From assembly GCF_030238365.1 (NCBI RefSeq), contig NZ_JASSOT010000001.1, forward strand, positions 124,001 to 188,000: a stretch of 64,000 bases of DNA, written 5' to 3'. The notes under the pieces were generated by a model, which ran no database searches, was not told the origin of the DNA, and saw nothing but the letters and a program-made list of their open reading frames with translations. Below, piece by piece: positions 24,251-33,430 of the stretch. The position numbers were made by a program, and so were the translations under genes. Every line of letters starts with the position of its first letter. The stretch's first letter is position 1. Source of the stretch: Lelliottia wanjuensis (lineage in GTDB: Bacteria; Pseudomonadota; Gammaproteobacteria; Enterobacterales; Enterobacteriaceae).

Positions 24251-26425
24251 CTATCGTAGAATCGACTGTAACGCCTGGCGCGCAGCGGGCTGAATATCAT
24301 GTGGATGTTGATACCCAATGTTCTCAATCGCGCGCGTATAGAGCGCGACCAGCCAGTCGTAAACGTAAACGGTAGCGGCGTGGACCGGCTGCTCACCGAG
24401 CTGCGTCAGCCTTGGCGTGGCGCTGCTGACCACCGGCGTCACGAAGATGGACTGACCCTTGCGCACACGGCTCGACGGACGGGACGCATGCGTAGTTTCG
24501 GCATAGCCCAGCCAGCCGATGAAGTTTCCGATGGTGGCATGCAGCTGTGCCGCACTGCTTTTATCGGCTTCCACTATGCGCTGTAGCTGCTGCGGGAGGT
24601 TAAGTCGGTAGCTGCTGAGCACCAGCGTATCGGCAATGAGCGGCAGAACGGTAGCATCCAGCCCAAGACGACTGGCGGCGGCCTCATTGCGACTCCACTG
24701 GCGCAGATGATTGATCCACACGCGATGGGCCAGACGCGCTTTGTCTTTGGTCTGGAACATTTCCTGACCTTCGCTGGCGTTGTCGGCAAAGAGATCGATA
24801 ACGTCAGTGAACAGGCCGTTGACCTGCTCTTCGCGCGGCTGCTGGACAGCGAGCAGCGTTTCGAAGGCTTTCAGCGGAGGCAGCAGTCCTTCCAGCAGTT
24901 CGCCGTGGCGGGCGGCGCTGGATTGCAGGTTGCGCACCATCCCTTCGGCCTGAGTGCGCTGTGCGTCAGGCTCTGCGGCGATGGGGGCCAGATAGCTTTG
25001 CATCAGCGCGCGAAGCTCACGCTGTTGCGCGGTTTTCAGAGCCAGCAGTCGAGACTGGCGCTGTGTGGAAAGGGTTGCCTGAGACAGCCACTCCACCACG
25101 CGCTGCATGCTGTGCGTGTCCAGCGCCTGCAAGGTTCCCCAGCGCTGGCCGGGCTTGCCGAGCAGATGCTGTACGGCCTCGTCGAGGTTTTGTTTGGTGA
25201 GGAAGCGCGCGTCGTGCGGGGTAATGGCCCATACCAGGCCAGGCAACGCCGACTCTTCTGCGGTCTGGGTCTCTTTTACCCAGTTCAGCAGGGTCTTAGC
25301 CGTTTTAGCCGTTTGCTCATGGCGGGCGGTAGCATTGCAAATCACCAGCACATCGGGCTGCATCTGCTGGCGATAATGTTCCAGCAGCCAGGTGCATTTT
25401 GCCTCTGCCAGCGGGGACAAATCCGCCTCCGATGGCGCGGGGATATCGATGATGTCGACATTATCCAGCACGCTGTTTTCCGCCGGCAGAACCAGTTCGC
25501 GGGTCAGGAAAGCCAGCACGTCGACGGGAATACTGATGGCGTTCAGCATCTCGCCGTCATTCAGCGGATGCAGTACTGCTTCCTGCGCATCTGGCGCCGT
25601 AAATTCCGCGCGGGTGAGGAAGCCCTCGCTCGGCAGGCCGAAGTTATCGACCAGTAAGCTCAGCGGGGCCGCCAGCTCGCGGGCGTGGCTGGTCTGATGC
25701 AGCACGTGAGCGAATTTCAGCCACTGTTGCGTGATTTCCTGCTGCTCGCCCCACAGCAGGGACCAGACGCTGGCGCGGGTGCTCAAATCCAGCGAGGGAA
25801 TCAGCTGGGCGAACTGATGCCACAGAGCGTCGTCCATCTGCTGTTCAGAGCCGGGAACCGTCGTGCGCCAGTAGCGGGCAATGGTCGCCACTTCCTGGGC
25901 GGTGATCCCCGGTACACCCTGCGGTTGACGCAAAGCGCGCCATTTCTCAACGCGCGCTTCGATGACCGATTTTTCCACCGGGCGGATCAGGGTGTGCATC
26001 GTCGTGCGGGCGATAAACAGCTGGACCAGCTCGGCTTCGGTGACCAGGCTCAGGCGTAGTGGGAAGGCATCGTCGCTGACATCACTGGCGCGCGGCGTGA
26101 AACGCACGGCCATATTGGTCAGGGCGTGGCCGGGGTTGATATGGGAAAAATAGTCGAAGGTGCGCTGACCGGGAGAAACATCCAGTCGACCGTTTCCGCT
26201 CCCGCAAAGCGACGTCAGCAGATGGGCTTTTGCCGCCTGGGAGTGGCCGTACAGGCCAATGCTGCTGTGGCCGGTCAGGGCTCGGTCGAGCGCCTGTCCG
26301 CGCGCCTGCGCACAGGTCAGGCGGGCCAGCAGGGCGTCGGCGTCGTTATCCAGCATCGGGGCGTGCAGGCGCGTTTCATTGATCCACTCGATTAAGGCCT
26401 GAGTGGTGGCAGTCATCGCTGTCAT
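24251..26425 (-). CDS. srfC: SrfC family protein (P-loop-like N-terminus)
   Basis: The 724-residue protein is the third of the srfABC operon, a family first named in Salmonella as SsrB-linked virulence factors. Residues 57-70 read GLYGHSQAAKAHLL. That has the position and hydrophobic lead-in of a Walker A loop, but Gly-Lys-Ser/Thr is replaced by Ala65-Lys66-Ala67. The rest is mostly helical, with possible GTPase-like segments (NVDIIDIPAPSEADL about 330, VLVICNATARHEQ about 355). It may be a dynamin-like or degenerate P-loop protein. Its ATG overlaps the srfB stop (ATGA). Confidence 0.88.
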   Translation of the reverse strand: MTAMTATTQALIEWINETRLHAPMLDNDADALLARLTCAQARGQALDRALTGHSSIGLYGHSQAAKAHLLTSLCGSGNGRLDVSPGQRTFDYFSHINPGHALTNMAVRFTPRASDVSDDAFPLRLSLVTEAELVQLFIARTTMHTLIRPVEKSVIEARVEKWRALRQPQGVPGITAQEVATIARYWRTTVPGSEQQMDDALWHQFAQLIPSLDLSTRASVWSLLWGEQQEITQQWLKFAHVLHQTSHARELAAPLSLLVDNFGLPSEGFLTRAEFTAPDAQEAVLHPLNDGEMLNAISIPVDVLAFLTRELVLPAENSVLDNVDIIDIPAPSEADLSPLAEAKCTWLLEHYRQQMQPDVLVICNATARHEQTAKTAKTLLNWVKETQTAEESALPGLVWAITPHDARFLTKQNLDEAVQHLLGKPGQRWGTLQALDTHSMQRVVEWLSQATLSTQRQSRLLALKTAQQRELRALMQSYLAPIAAEPDAQRTQAEGMVRNLQSSAARHGELLEGLLPPLKAFETLLAVQQPREEQVNGLFTDVIDLFADNASEGQEMFQTKDKARLAHRVWINHLRQWSRNEAAASRLGLDATVLPLIADTLVLSSYRLNLPQQLQRIVEADKSSAAQLHATIGNFIGWLGYAETTHASRPSSRVRKGQSIFVTPVVSSATPRLTQLGEQPVHAATVYVYDWLVALYTRAIENIGYQHPHDIQPAARQALQSILR

Positions 26426-29403
26426 TTGAGATATACGCTCCCGCTGTCGATCCAGTAATGGCTTCCGCTGTGGCGGCGGTCGGCCAGGGTATTCAGTTTA
26501 AACGTTAAGGCGTCCGGCGGAACCGGTGTTCCGTCCTGCAGCCAGGCGTCGCTCAGCTCAAACGACTCCGGGCCTTCGTGTTTGGTTCCGCCGCGCAGCT
26601 GTAGACGCACGTTCAGCACCCCGTCACCGGCGATGGCTTTTGCCAGCTCGGCGGAGTTGATGCTCAGGGTATACAGCGGTGTGGCAGGCCAGCGGGCGTT
26701 CGCCAGCTGACGGAAACCGAGCGTGACGTTGCCGCGCAAAGGGAAATGCAGTTTTGCATCCAGCTTCGCGCCCGGTTTATCGAGATCGATGTCCTGATAC
26801 CAGACGTTCTCTTCGCGCAGGGTGTTGACCGTGTTGTCCAGCACGCCCAGATAACGCACGGTCGAATAGGCGCCGATATCCGCCGCCTTGAAGTTAAAGC
26901 GCGGCAAACGCAGGTCCAGGGCGAGGCTGCAGAGCATCGCGCCCACGGCTGCCGTGGATTTTGGATTGCCGATACGTCCCTGCTGGCTGAACGGATACCA
27001 CTCGTGGACGCGATATTTATCCAGCCAGACGATGCGGTTGACCGGCACCGGCTGCAGGTGGCGAATCAGCGCCTGCACGCCAGGCAGACAGCCCGGACGC
27101 CCGGTGATCAGCAAAATGTCGCAGGCATAGTGGGAAATGGCTTCGCACACGGCATGCAGCGGCGCGGCGAGGGTAAACTGGCCCGCCAGCATCGCATCCT
27201 GCATTTCGTGGAAATTCACGTGCAGCGGAACGGCAAACAGATCGAACGGCGCGGAACCGGCGGGAAGCGCATGATCGATCGCCTGCTGCAGATAGTTCAT
27301 CACGTTGCGGGTTGGCTGCTGTTTGAGCAGATCGCCGAAGGTGGCGTGTAAACCCGCCAGCGGATCGTCGATATCGCTGCTCTCCCAGGCCGCCAGAATG
27401 CCGTGACCAATCGGCATAAACAGCTGAAGCGCCGTTTGCTGGCGCAGGACTGCCTGAGTATCAATGCGCCCGGAATCGCCAAACAGGGATGCCATCAGCA
27501 GGGAGGCGTCGGCGATACCCGATTTTTGCAGCTGCGTTTGCAGGGCGGGCAGGACGTAGCGCTGGATAACGTCCAGCAGCGTATCGTCGCCCGCGACTTT
27601 GAAGCCTTCGCGGAACAGCAGCTGTGGCGTGATTTTGACGTTATTTCCCGAGCCATCATCCAACTGATAGTGGGTGATCGCCATATCGGTCGTGCCGCCG
27701 CCAATATCAATAGAGGCGACGCGCAGGGAGCGCCCTGGCTGCGCGCCCGGTTCGACTTCGCGGTCCGGGCGTGCGAGGGAGGCGAAGAAGGCTTCCGTCT
27801 GGCCGCCAAAGTGGGAAATAGCCTCGTTATACAGCCACACCAGCTGACCGCAGCTCGCTTCGTCCCACTCCATCTGAATGGCCGGGACGGGAACCACGCT
27901 TTTATCCTGCTGTTTGCGGCTGGCAAAATCATCATCCTGCGGGTGCCAGCCCATCGCTTTCCAGACGATAGCGATGGCTTCAAACATGCGGCGGCGGAAA
28001 ATCTCGCGCTCCTGTTTTGGCATCGCAGAAGGCAGCGTCAGGATCAGGGTGCGCAGCTGGCGCGGTGACGCCGGGAAGCCAAGGCGCAGACGCGTGGCGA
28101 CGCTGTTGATCTGCCCGAGTGCCTGAGCGAGGAGCTCGCACAGCATATGGGTCATCAGGGTGCTACGGCTGTACTGCGGCGAAAAGACCGGCAGACGCTC
28201 ATCCTGTGGCAGGGTGAACAGCGGCTGTCCGTCATCGTTCATCAGGTTCATCAGCGGGAACGCGGTCGCCAGCGGTTCGCGCTGGGTCTTGGCGTTCATC
28301 TGGCTAAAGCGCCAGTCCTGGACCGTTGGGGTTTCATCCCACAGATAGCGGCGCGGGCTGGAGATCCCGCTGTTGCCTTCGGTGCCCAGGCGCTGCATCG
28401 CCAGTTTGCGCGCTTCGTCGCCGACGCGCACGATAGACGGCCAGACAAAGGCGTCTTCACGGCCGCTTTCGACGGAGAAATGCTGTTTGCCAAAGCGGGC
28501 TTCAGAGAACTCAAGGCGGCTGGTAAACAGCGGCTCGTTCAGGAACTGCGGTTCGCTCAAAGAACGCACCTGCAACTCGGCGGTCTGGCGCAGGCCGTCG
28601 TTGGCATCGCCGTGATCTTCAATGATCACGCCGCAGGTGTGGGTGTTGCCGACATCCAGAATCAGATCCACCGGAATCGCCGGGGTGCTCAGGGTGTGGG
28701 TAACGAATTTCACTTCCGGAACGGTGATCTGCTCGCCGAGCATGGTCATCAGGTTGAGCCAGTGGGCCTGATACTCAAAGCCGCGCATCGCCTGATGCAG
28801 ATCGCGCTCGGAGCGGTTTTCCACGCCCGTGGCGTAGCCGCTGAACGCTTCGCGCAGCCAGCCGTCAATCCAGGTCTGATCGAGGAAACTCAGCACCTCG
28901 TCGTCACGCCAGGCCAGCGCAAAACGGGTACCGTTCAGAATATCGTTTTCGACCGGCGACAGGCCCGGCGTGGCGTGATCGGCAATCTGGCTGTCGAGGG
29001 CGAAGGTCACGCGGTGGGTATTACCCGCACTGTCCGGCGTCTCAAGCTTACGAACCTGCGCGCGCGCCCAGTTATCCGGGCCGTCGACAAAGGTACGCGG
29101 TGGGTTAAAGCGTAAAAACGGCACCGGGATCCAGACGCCATCCAGCACCGTCAGGGACTGATGCAGGGTGAAGGTGCTCTCGGGTTTCACCACTTCCGGC
29201 TGACCGCCGCGCGCCGCGGGCAGGGTGTAGCGACCATTCACCAGATCGTAATTCAGGCGCAGCAGAGGGCCATTGGCGGTTTTACGCACGAACCGGCCCA
29301 GGCTTGCCGAGTCCTGCGGGGTCAGACCGAAATCGAGAAACTGTACGCCGCTGTTCGCAATCAGCGTGACGCTTTGTTTGTAGTCGCAAAGATTTACCAG
29401 CAT
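26422..29403 (-). CDS. srfB: SrfB family protein, actin/Hsp70-like ATPase
   Basis: This 993-residue protein carries the three signatures of the actin/Hsp70 ATPase fold: phosphate-1 LILDVGNTHTCGV (about residue 248), phosphate-2 IDIGGGTTDMA (about 565) and an adenosine-type motif LITGRPGCLPGV (about 768). It is therefore likely an ATP-driven chaperone-like or filament-forming protein, although the SrfB family has no settled biochemical role. I start at ATG 29403 (MLVNLCDYKQS), just after the srfA stop; a GTG at 29415 is possible. It sits between srfA and srfC in a tight operon. Confidence 0.9.
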   Translation of the reverse strand: MLVNLCDYKQSVTLIANSGVQFLDFGLTPQDSASLGRFVRKTANGPLLRLNYDLVNGRYTLPAARGGQPEVVKPESTFTLHQSLTVLDGVWIPVPFLRFNPPRTFVDGPDNWARAQVRKLETPDSAGNTHRVTFALDSQIADHATPGLSPVENDILNGTRFALAWRDDEVLSFLDQTWIDGWLREAFSGYATGVENRSERDLHQAMRGFEYQAHWLNLMTMLGEQITVPEVKFVTHTLSTPAIPVDLILDVGNTHTCGVIIEDHGDANDGLRQTAELQVRSLSEPQFLNEPLFTSRLEFSEARFGKQHFSVESGREDAFVWPSIVRVGDEARKLAMQRLGTEGNSGISSPRRYLWDETPTVQDWRFSQMNAKTQREPLATAFPLMNLMNDDGQPLFTLPQDERLPVFSPQYSRSTLMTHMLCELLAQALGQINSVATRLRLGFPASPRQLRTLILTLPSAMPKQEREIFRRRMFEAIAIVWKAMGWHPQDDDFASRKQQDKSVVPVPAIQMEWDEASCGQLVWLYNEAISHFGGQTEAFFASLARPDREVEPGAQPGRSLRVASIDIGGGTTDMAITHYQLDDGSGNNVKITPQLLFREGFKVAGDDTLLDVIQRYVLPALQTQLQKSGIADASLLMASLFGDSGRIDTQAVLRQQTALQLFMPIGHGILAAWESSDIDDPLAGLHATFGDLLKQQPTRNVMNYLQQAIDHALPAGSAPFDLFAVPLHVNFHEMQDAMLAGQFTLAAPLHAVCEAISHYACDILLITGRPGCLPGVQALIRHLQPVPVNRIVWLDKYRVHEWYPFSQQGRIGNPKSTAAVGAMLCSLALDLRLPRFNFKAADIGAYSTVRYLGVLDNTVNTLREENVWYQDIDLDKPGAKLDAKLHFPLRGNVTLGFRQLANARWPATPLYTLSINSAELAKAIAGDGVLNVRLQLRGGTKHEGPESFELSDAWLQDGTPVPPDALTFKLNTLADRRHSGSHYWIDSGSVYLK

Positions 29404-29407
29404 AGGA

Positions 29408-30754
29408 TCAGGCACCTGCTTTCTTGAACGTCAGCGGAACGACGGTTTTGGCATCATAACGGGCAGTACATTCCGCCACGTCGTTAGTCCCGGCTTTACA
29501 GGCGATCTCCGGCATCGGGTAGCGCGAACCGTCCGAGCAGCGAGCGTTGCCGCGGCTCTTAATCATCAGTTCGCCGTTGCTATGTAGCCCGGAGAAAATG
29601 TCGCTGCGACACACCACGTTGTCGCCCTGGACCACACGGGCGATGCCCTTATTGTTCTGAATCTGATAGCGCAGGGAGGGCGCTTTGCCGGTCACGGGAT
29701 CTTTAATGTCCAGCATGGCGCGCCAGGTGCCGTTGAGGAACTTGGTGGAGCCGGTTTTCACCTGAACCGCGTCCATCACCATCGCATCTTTAGGAATGGC
29801 GGTGATGACGACCGCTTGTGCCGCTGGCGCTGGAGCAGGTTCTGCGGCTTTCACCGGCAGAACCTCGGCCTGATGCAGCGGCAGGTTCATCGCCATCTCC
29901 ACCACCGGTTTCACCGGTTTAGGAGCGATAGCGACCGGGGCTGGCGCTGGCGTGGCGACAGGTTCTGCCGTCGGCGCCTGTTTTGGCCACAGCAGCGGCG
30001 CGGCCACGGCGGCGACAATCACAGCAGCCACAGGCAAGGACCAGAGTGGAACGCGGCGCTTCTTGCGGATAACCGCAGGCGCAGGCTCTGCAGGGGCAGC
30101 CACTTCTGGAACCACCTGCGGCGCAGGTTCGGCGGAATAGAGGTCGTCTTCGGTGACACGCACAACAGGCGGCGGGGCGATAAGCGGCGCGTCGGCCTGT
30201 TCAAACACAATGGTCGGCGCGGGCTCTTCGGGCTCCGGCTCTTCGACTGGCGCGGGCATCGGTTCCGGTTTGAGGGATTCGCGCAGGCAGTCGAGCACAT
30301 CGTCGCGCGCGTTTTCATTGAGGTTCACGAACCCCCAGAAGGTAATAACCGGCTTGCCGTCGACGAGGAACAGGAAGTTTTCACTCGGGAACTGGAAAGA
30401 TTTTGAGAGCAGGGAACCAAACAGCTGCTGAGCGGTTTTTGGCGACTGGAGGCTCTTTTTACTCAGCGACTCGACGCTGGAGAGGGTGTTCTCCAGATAG
30501 CGCAGGGCGCGAAAACGTTCGTCTTCATCGGCGGTATTCCAGCTCGCAATGTCGCCATCCAGCGGCGCATACCAGTCCACCCGGTCGCCGCCGTCGTTGA
30601 CCTGCGGGATCGCCAGACAATCGACAATCGCCTGCTGCTTGCGCAGACGAAGCGCTTCACGGATTTGTAGTGCTGATTCAAATACGGCCTGTCCGCCGCC
30701 GCCAACGGCCTGAAAATCATCGAGATTACCGCTGCGTAAAAGTGTTTTTGCCAC
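29408..30754 (-). CDS. srfA: SrfA family protein, membrane-anchored adaptor
   Basis: The 448-residue protein begins at GTG with AGGA eight bases upstream. It has a conserved N-terminal domain (residues 1-155), a Pro/Glu/Ala-rich linker, one membrane span (VPLWSLPVAAVIVAAVAAPLLW, about 231-252) preceded by basic RKKRR, a second Pro/Ala/Val-rich linker, and a C-terminal domain with about five cysteines (NGTWRAMLDIKDP... CRSDIFSG... CSDGS... CKAG). The layout suggests a cytoplasmic N-domain and periplasmic disulfide-bonded C-domain. It is first gene of srfABC. Confidence 0.88.
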   Translation of the reverse strand: MAKTLLRSGNLDDFQAVGGGGQAVFESALQIREALRLRKQQAIVDCLAIPQVNDGGDRVDWYAPLDGDIASWNTADEDERFRALRYLENTLSSVESLSKKSLQSPKTAQQLFGSLLSKSFQFPSENFLFLVDGKPVITFWGFVNLNENARDDVLDCLRESLKPEPMPAPVEEPEPEEPAPTIVFEQADAPLIAPPPVVRVTEDDLYSAEPAPQVVPEVAAPAEPAPAVIRKKRRVPLWSLPVAAVIVAAVAAPLLWPKQAPTAEPVATPAPAPVAIAPKPVKPVVEMAMNLPLHQAEVLPVKAAEPAPAPAAQAVVITAIPKDAMVMDAVQVKTGSTKFLNGTWRAMLDIKDPVTGKAPSLRYQIQNNKGIARVVQGDNVVCRSDIFSGLHSNGELMIKSRGNARCSDGSRYPMPEIACKAGTNDVAECTARYDAKTVVPLTFKKAGA

Positions 30755-31036
30755 GATTTGGTCCTGTAGACTTCTTCACCCCATTACTTTAACCAAACCG
30801 GGATGCAAGCAAACGGACGAGAAGACGCTAAAAGCGGCGATTTCTTACTGGATAGAAAGCGGCATTAGTGCTTGACGAAGCAGCACACTTAAGACAAATC
30901 ACTGCGCGCGGGCTGTCTGTTAAACCAGCAAAAATGACACCTTTAGAATAACCTGAGCGTGTTTCGTTATTTGCCACTCACTCGGGCCTGTGCTGTTATT
31001 GTGGTTCTATATATAAAAATCATAAGGCTTATAACC

Positions 31037-32635
31037 ATGACCACAGGGAAAACGCTGCTCGCGCTGGCGCTGAGCACTCTCTTACCGGCAAGCGCCGCAT
31101 GGGCGGCAAACACCGATACGATTATTTACTGCTCCGAGGCATCACCGGAGTCGTTTAACCCACAAATCGCCAGCTCCGGCCCGTCGTTCGTGGCCAGCTC
31201 CCAGGTGCTTTATAACCGTCTGATCAATTTTGATCCGGTCAAAAACACCCCGGTTCCTTCGCTAGCGGAGTCCTGGACTATCTCTCCGGACGGCAAAACT
31301 TATACCTTTACGCTGCGCAAAGGCGTGAAGTTTAACAGCAATAAATTCTTCAAACCGACCCGCGATTTTAATGCCGATGACGTTATTTTCTCGGTGCTGC
31401 GTCAGAAAGACCCTAAGCATCCGTATCACAACGTTTCGCAGGGGAATTACGAATATTTCAATGACGTCGGCCTGGACAAACTGATCCAGGAGGTCAAAAA
31501 AGTCGATGATTATCATGTCCAGTTTGTGCTGAACGAGCCGAACGCGGCGTTCCTCGCCGACTGGGGAATGGATTTCGCCTCTATTCTGTCCGCAGAATAC
31601 GCGGATGTGATGCTTAAAAAAGGGACGCCGGAAAACGTCGATACCTGGCCAATCGGCACCGGCCCGTACGTGCTGCAGCAGTATAAAGTCGATTCTCTGA
31701 TCCGCTACATCGCCAACCCGAACTACTGGGACGGCGAAGTGCCGACCAAACACCTGATTTTCTCCATCACGCCTAACGTCGAAACGCGTCTGGCGAAGCT
31801 GCAAACCAACGAATGCCAGATCATTCCTGCGCCTTCGCCGGTGCAGTTTGACGTGATTAAGAAAAATAAAGACCTGACGCTGCACTCCGTGGATGCACTG
31901 AACGTCGGCTATCTGGCGTTCAACACCGAGAAAAAGCCGTTTGATAACGTGCTGGTGCGCCAGGCGCTGAACTACGCAACAGATAAAACCGCCATTGTGA
32001 ACGCAGTGTTTATGGGCTCCGGTACGGTGGCGAAATCGCCGATCCCGCCGAATATGCTCGGGTATAAAAAGGACCTGAAGGATTACGGCTATGATCCGGA
32101 AAAAGCGAAAGCGCTGCTGAAGCAGGCGGGGCTGGAGAAGGGCGCGGAAGTGACGCTGTGGTCGATGCCGGTTCAGCGTCCGTATAACCCGAACTCGAAG
32201 CGCATCGCGGAGATGATCCAGAGTGACTGGGCGAAGGTCGGCGTGAAGGCGAAAATTGTCTCTTACGAGTGGGGCGAGTATCTCTCCGGGATGCGCAAGG
32301 GCGAGCACGATACGGCGCTGTTCGGCTGGATGTCGGATAACGGCGACCCGGATAACTTTGCCGATGTGCTGCTGGGCTGTAATAGCATCAAGACCGGCTC
32401 CAATGCCGCGCGCTGGTGCGACAAGGGGTATAATGACCTGGTCGAGAAAGCCAAGCTGACCAGCGATCCGGCGCAGCGCGCGGCGCTGTACGGCCAGGCG
32501 CAGGAGATTTTCTACCAGCAGGCTCCGTGGATTGCGCTGGCAAACGGCAAAACGTTCTACGCCACGCGCAGTAACGTGACAGGTTATAGCGTGAGCCTGA
32601 TGGGCAGCGATTTCTCGAAAGCGAAGTTGAATTAA
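31037..32635 (+). CDS. Dipeptide-type periplasmic binding protein (DppA-like, orphan)
   Basis: The 532-residue SBP family 5 protein has a signal peptide LLALALSTLLPASAAWAA. Long identical stretches with DppA, as remembered, include PVQRPYNPN, IQSDWAKVGV.AKIVSYEWGEYL and GDPDNFADVL. No permease or ATPase genes adjoin it, so it probably feeds the Dpp or a similar importer. It is divergent from srfA; the 282-bp gap between them (30755-31036) contains both promoters and nothing else I recognise. The ATG at 31037 gives the proper signal peptide. A nine-unit REP array follows. Confidence 0.9.
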   Translation: MTTGKTLLALALSTLLPASAAWAANTDTIIYCSEASPESFNPQIASSGPSFVASSQVLYNRLINFDPVKNTPVPSLAESWTISPDGKTYTFTLRKGVKFNSNKFFKPTRDFNADDVIFSVLRQKDPKHPYHNVSQGNYEYFNDVGLDKLIQEVKKVDDYHVQFVLNEPNAAFLADWGMDFASILSAEYADVMLKKGTPENVDTWPIGTGPYVLQQYKVDSLIRYIANPNYWDGEVPTKHLIFSITPNVETRLAKLQTNECQIIPAPSPVQFDVIKKNKDLTLHSVDALNVGYLAFNTEKKPFDNVLVRQALNYATDKTAIVNAVFMGSGTVAKSPIPPNMLGYKKDLKDYGYDPEKAKALLKQAGLEKGAEVTLWSMPVQRPYNPNSKRIAEMIQSDWAKVGVKAKIVSYEWGEYLSGMRKGEHDTALFGWMSDNGDPDNFADVLLGCNSIKTGSNAARWCDKGYNDLVEKAKLTSDPAQRAALYGQAQEIFYQQAPWIALANGKTFYATRSNVTGYSVSLMGSDFSKAKLN

Positions 32636-32667
32636 CATTTCAGTATTTGTAGGGACGGTGCGGCCTA

Positions 32668-33170
32668 AAACGCCCGGTGGCGCTGCGCTTACCGGGCCTA
32701 CAAGACCGCACAGAGCCCGTAGGTCGGGTAAGGCGTAGCAGCCACCCGACAAAAAGAACGCACAGAGCCCGTAGGTCGGGTAAGGCGAAGCCGCCACCCG
32801 ACACAAAGACCGCACAGAACCCGTAGGTCGGGTAAGGCGCAGCCGCCACCCGACAAAAAGACCGCACAGAACCCGTAGGTCGGGTAAGGCGCAGCCGCCA
32901 CCCGACAAAAAAAGAACGCACAGAACCCGTAGGTCGGGTAAGGCGAAGCCGCCACCCGACAAAAAGAACGCACAGAACCCGTAGGTCGGGTAAGGCGCAG
33001 CCGCCACCCGACAAAAAGAACGCACAGAGCCCGTAGGTCGGGCAAGGCGAAGCCGCCACCCGACACAAAGACCGCACAGAACCCGTAGGTCGGGTAAGGC
33101 GAAGCCGCCACCCGACAATAAAGACCGCACAGAATCTGTAGGTCGGGTAAGGCGTAGCCGCCACCCGGCA
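32668..33170. repeat. Tandem REP array, nine direct units of 52-54 bp plus an inverted unit
   Basis: An inverted unit at 32672-32701 (gcccggtggcgctgcgctta...) is followed by nine direct units. They begin at 32719, 32771, 32823, 32875, 32929, 32981, 33033, 33085 and 33138. Each has the hairpin core gtaggtcgggtaaggcg / gccacccgac and a spacer near aaaaagaacgcacagarccc. Units differ mainly at the loop (TAGCA, AAGCC, CAGCC) and in spacer length. It fills the 558-bp gap between the binding-protein gene and ydcY; no gene is seen there. Confidence 0.93.
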
Positions 33171-33193
33171 AACTCAGTTAACAAGGAGTGACA

Positions 33194-33427
33194 ATGTCAC
33201 ATTTAGATGAAGTGATTGCCCGCGTGGATGCGGCGGTGGAAGAGAGTGTTATCACCCATATGAACGAACTGCTGGTTGAGCTCAGCGAAGACACCGAACT
33301 CACCCGCGAAGATCGTTACGCTCAGCAGCAGCGTCTGCGCAACACCATCGCCCATCACGGCAAACAGCACAAAGAAGAAGCTGAAGCCCGCCATGAGCAC
33401 CTGACCCAGGGCGGCTCGATTCTGTAA
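33194..33427 (+). CDS. ydcY: YdcY, DUF2526 family protein
   Basis: The 77-residue protein starts MSHLDEVIARVDAAVEES and ends LTQGGSIL, nearly the same as E. coli YdcY. It is acidic, helical and of unknown function. AAGGAG is five bases before ATG 33194. In E. coli ydcY follows ortT; here about 9.8 kb containing srfABC separates them. It converges on ydcZ with a three-base gap. Confidence 0.93.
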   Translation: MSHLDEVIARVDAAVEESVITHMNELLVELSEDTELTREDRYAQQQRLRNTIAHHGKQHKEEAEARHEHLTQGGSIL

Positions 33428-33430
33428 GGT

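Noticed and set aside
32719..33169. CRISPR array
   Set aside because: There is regular spacing, but the spacers are nearly identical to each other and the repeats are REP hairpins. No cas gene is near.
31262..33184. 640-codon open frame on the minus strand
   Set aside because: Its first part is antisense to the clear DppA-like gene and its last part translates the tandem REP array into a repeating peptide. The opposite strand has a signal peptide and family motifs, so this frame is a shadow.
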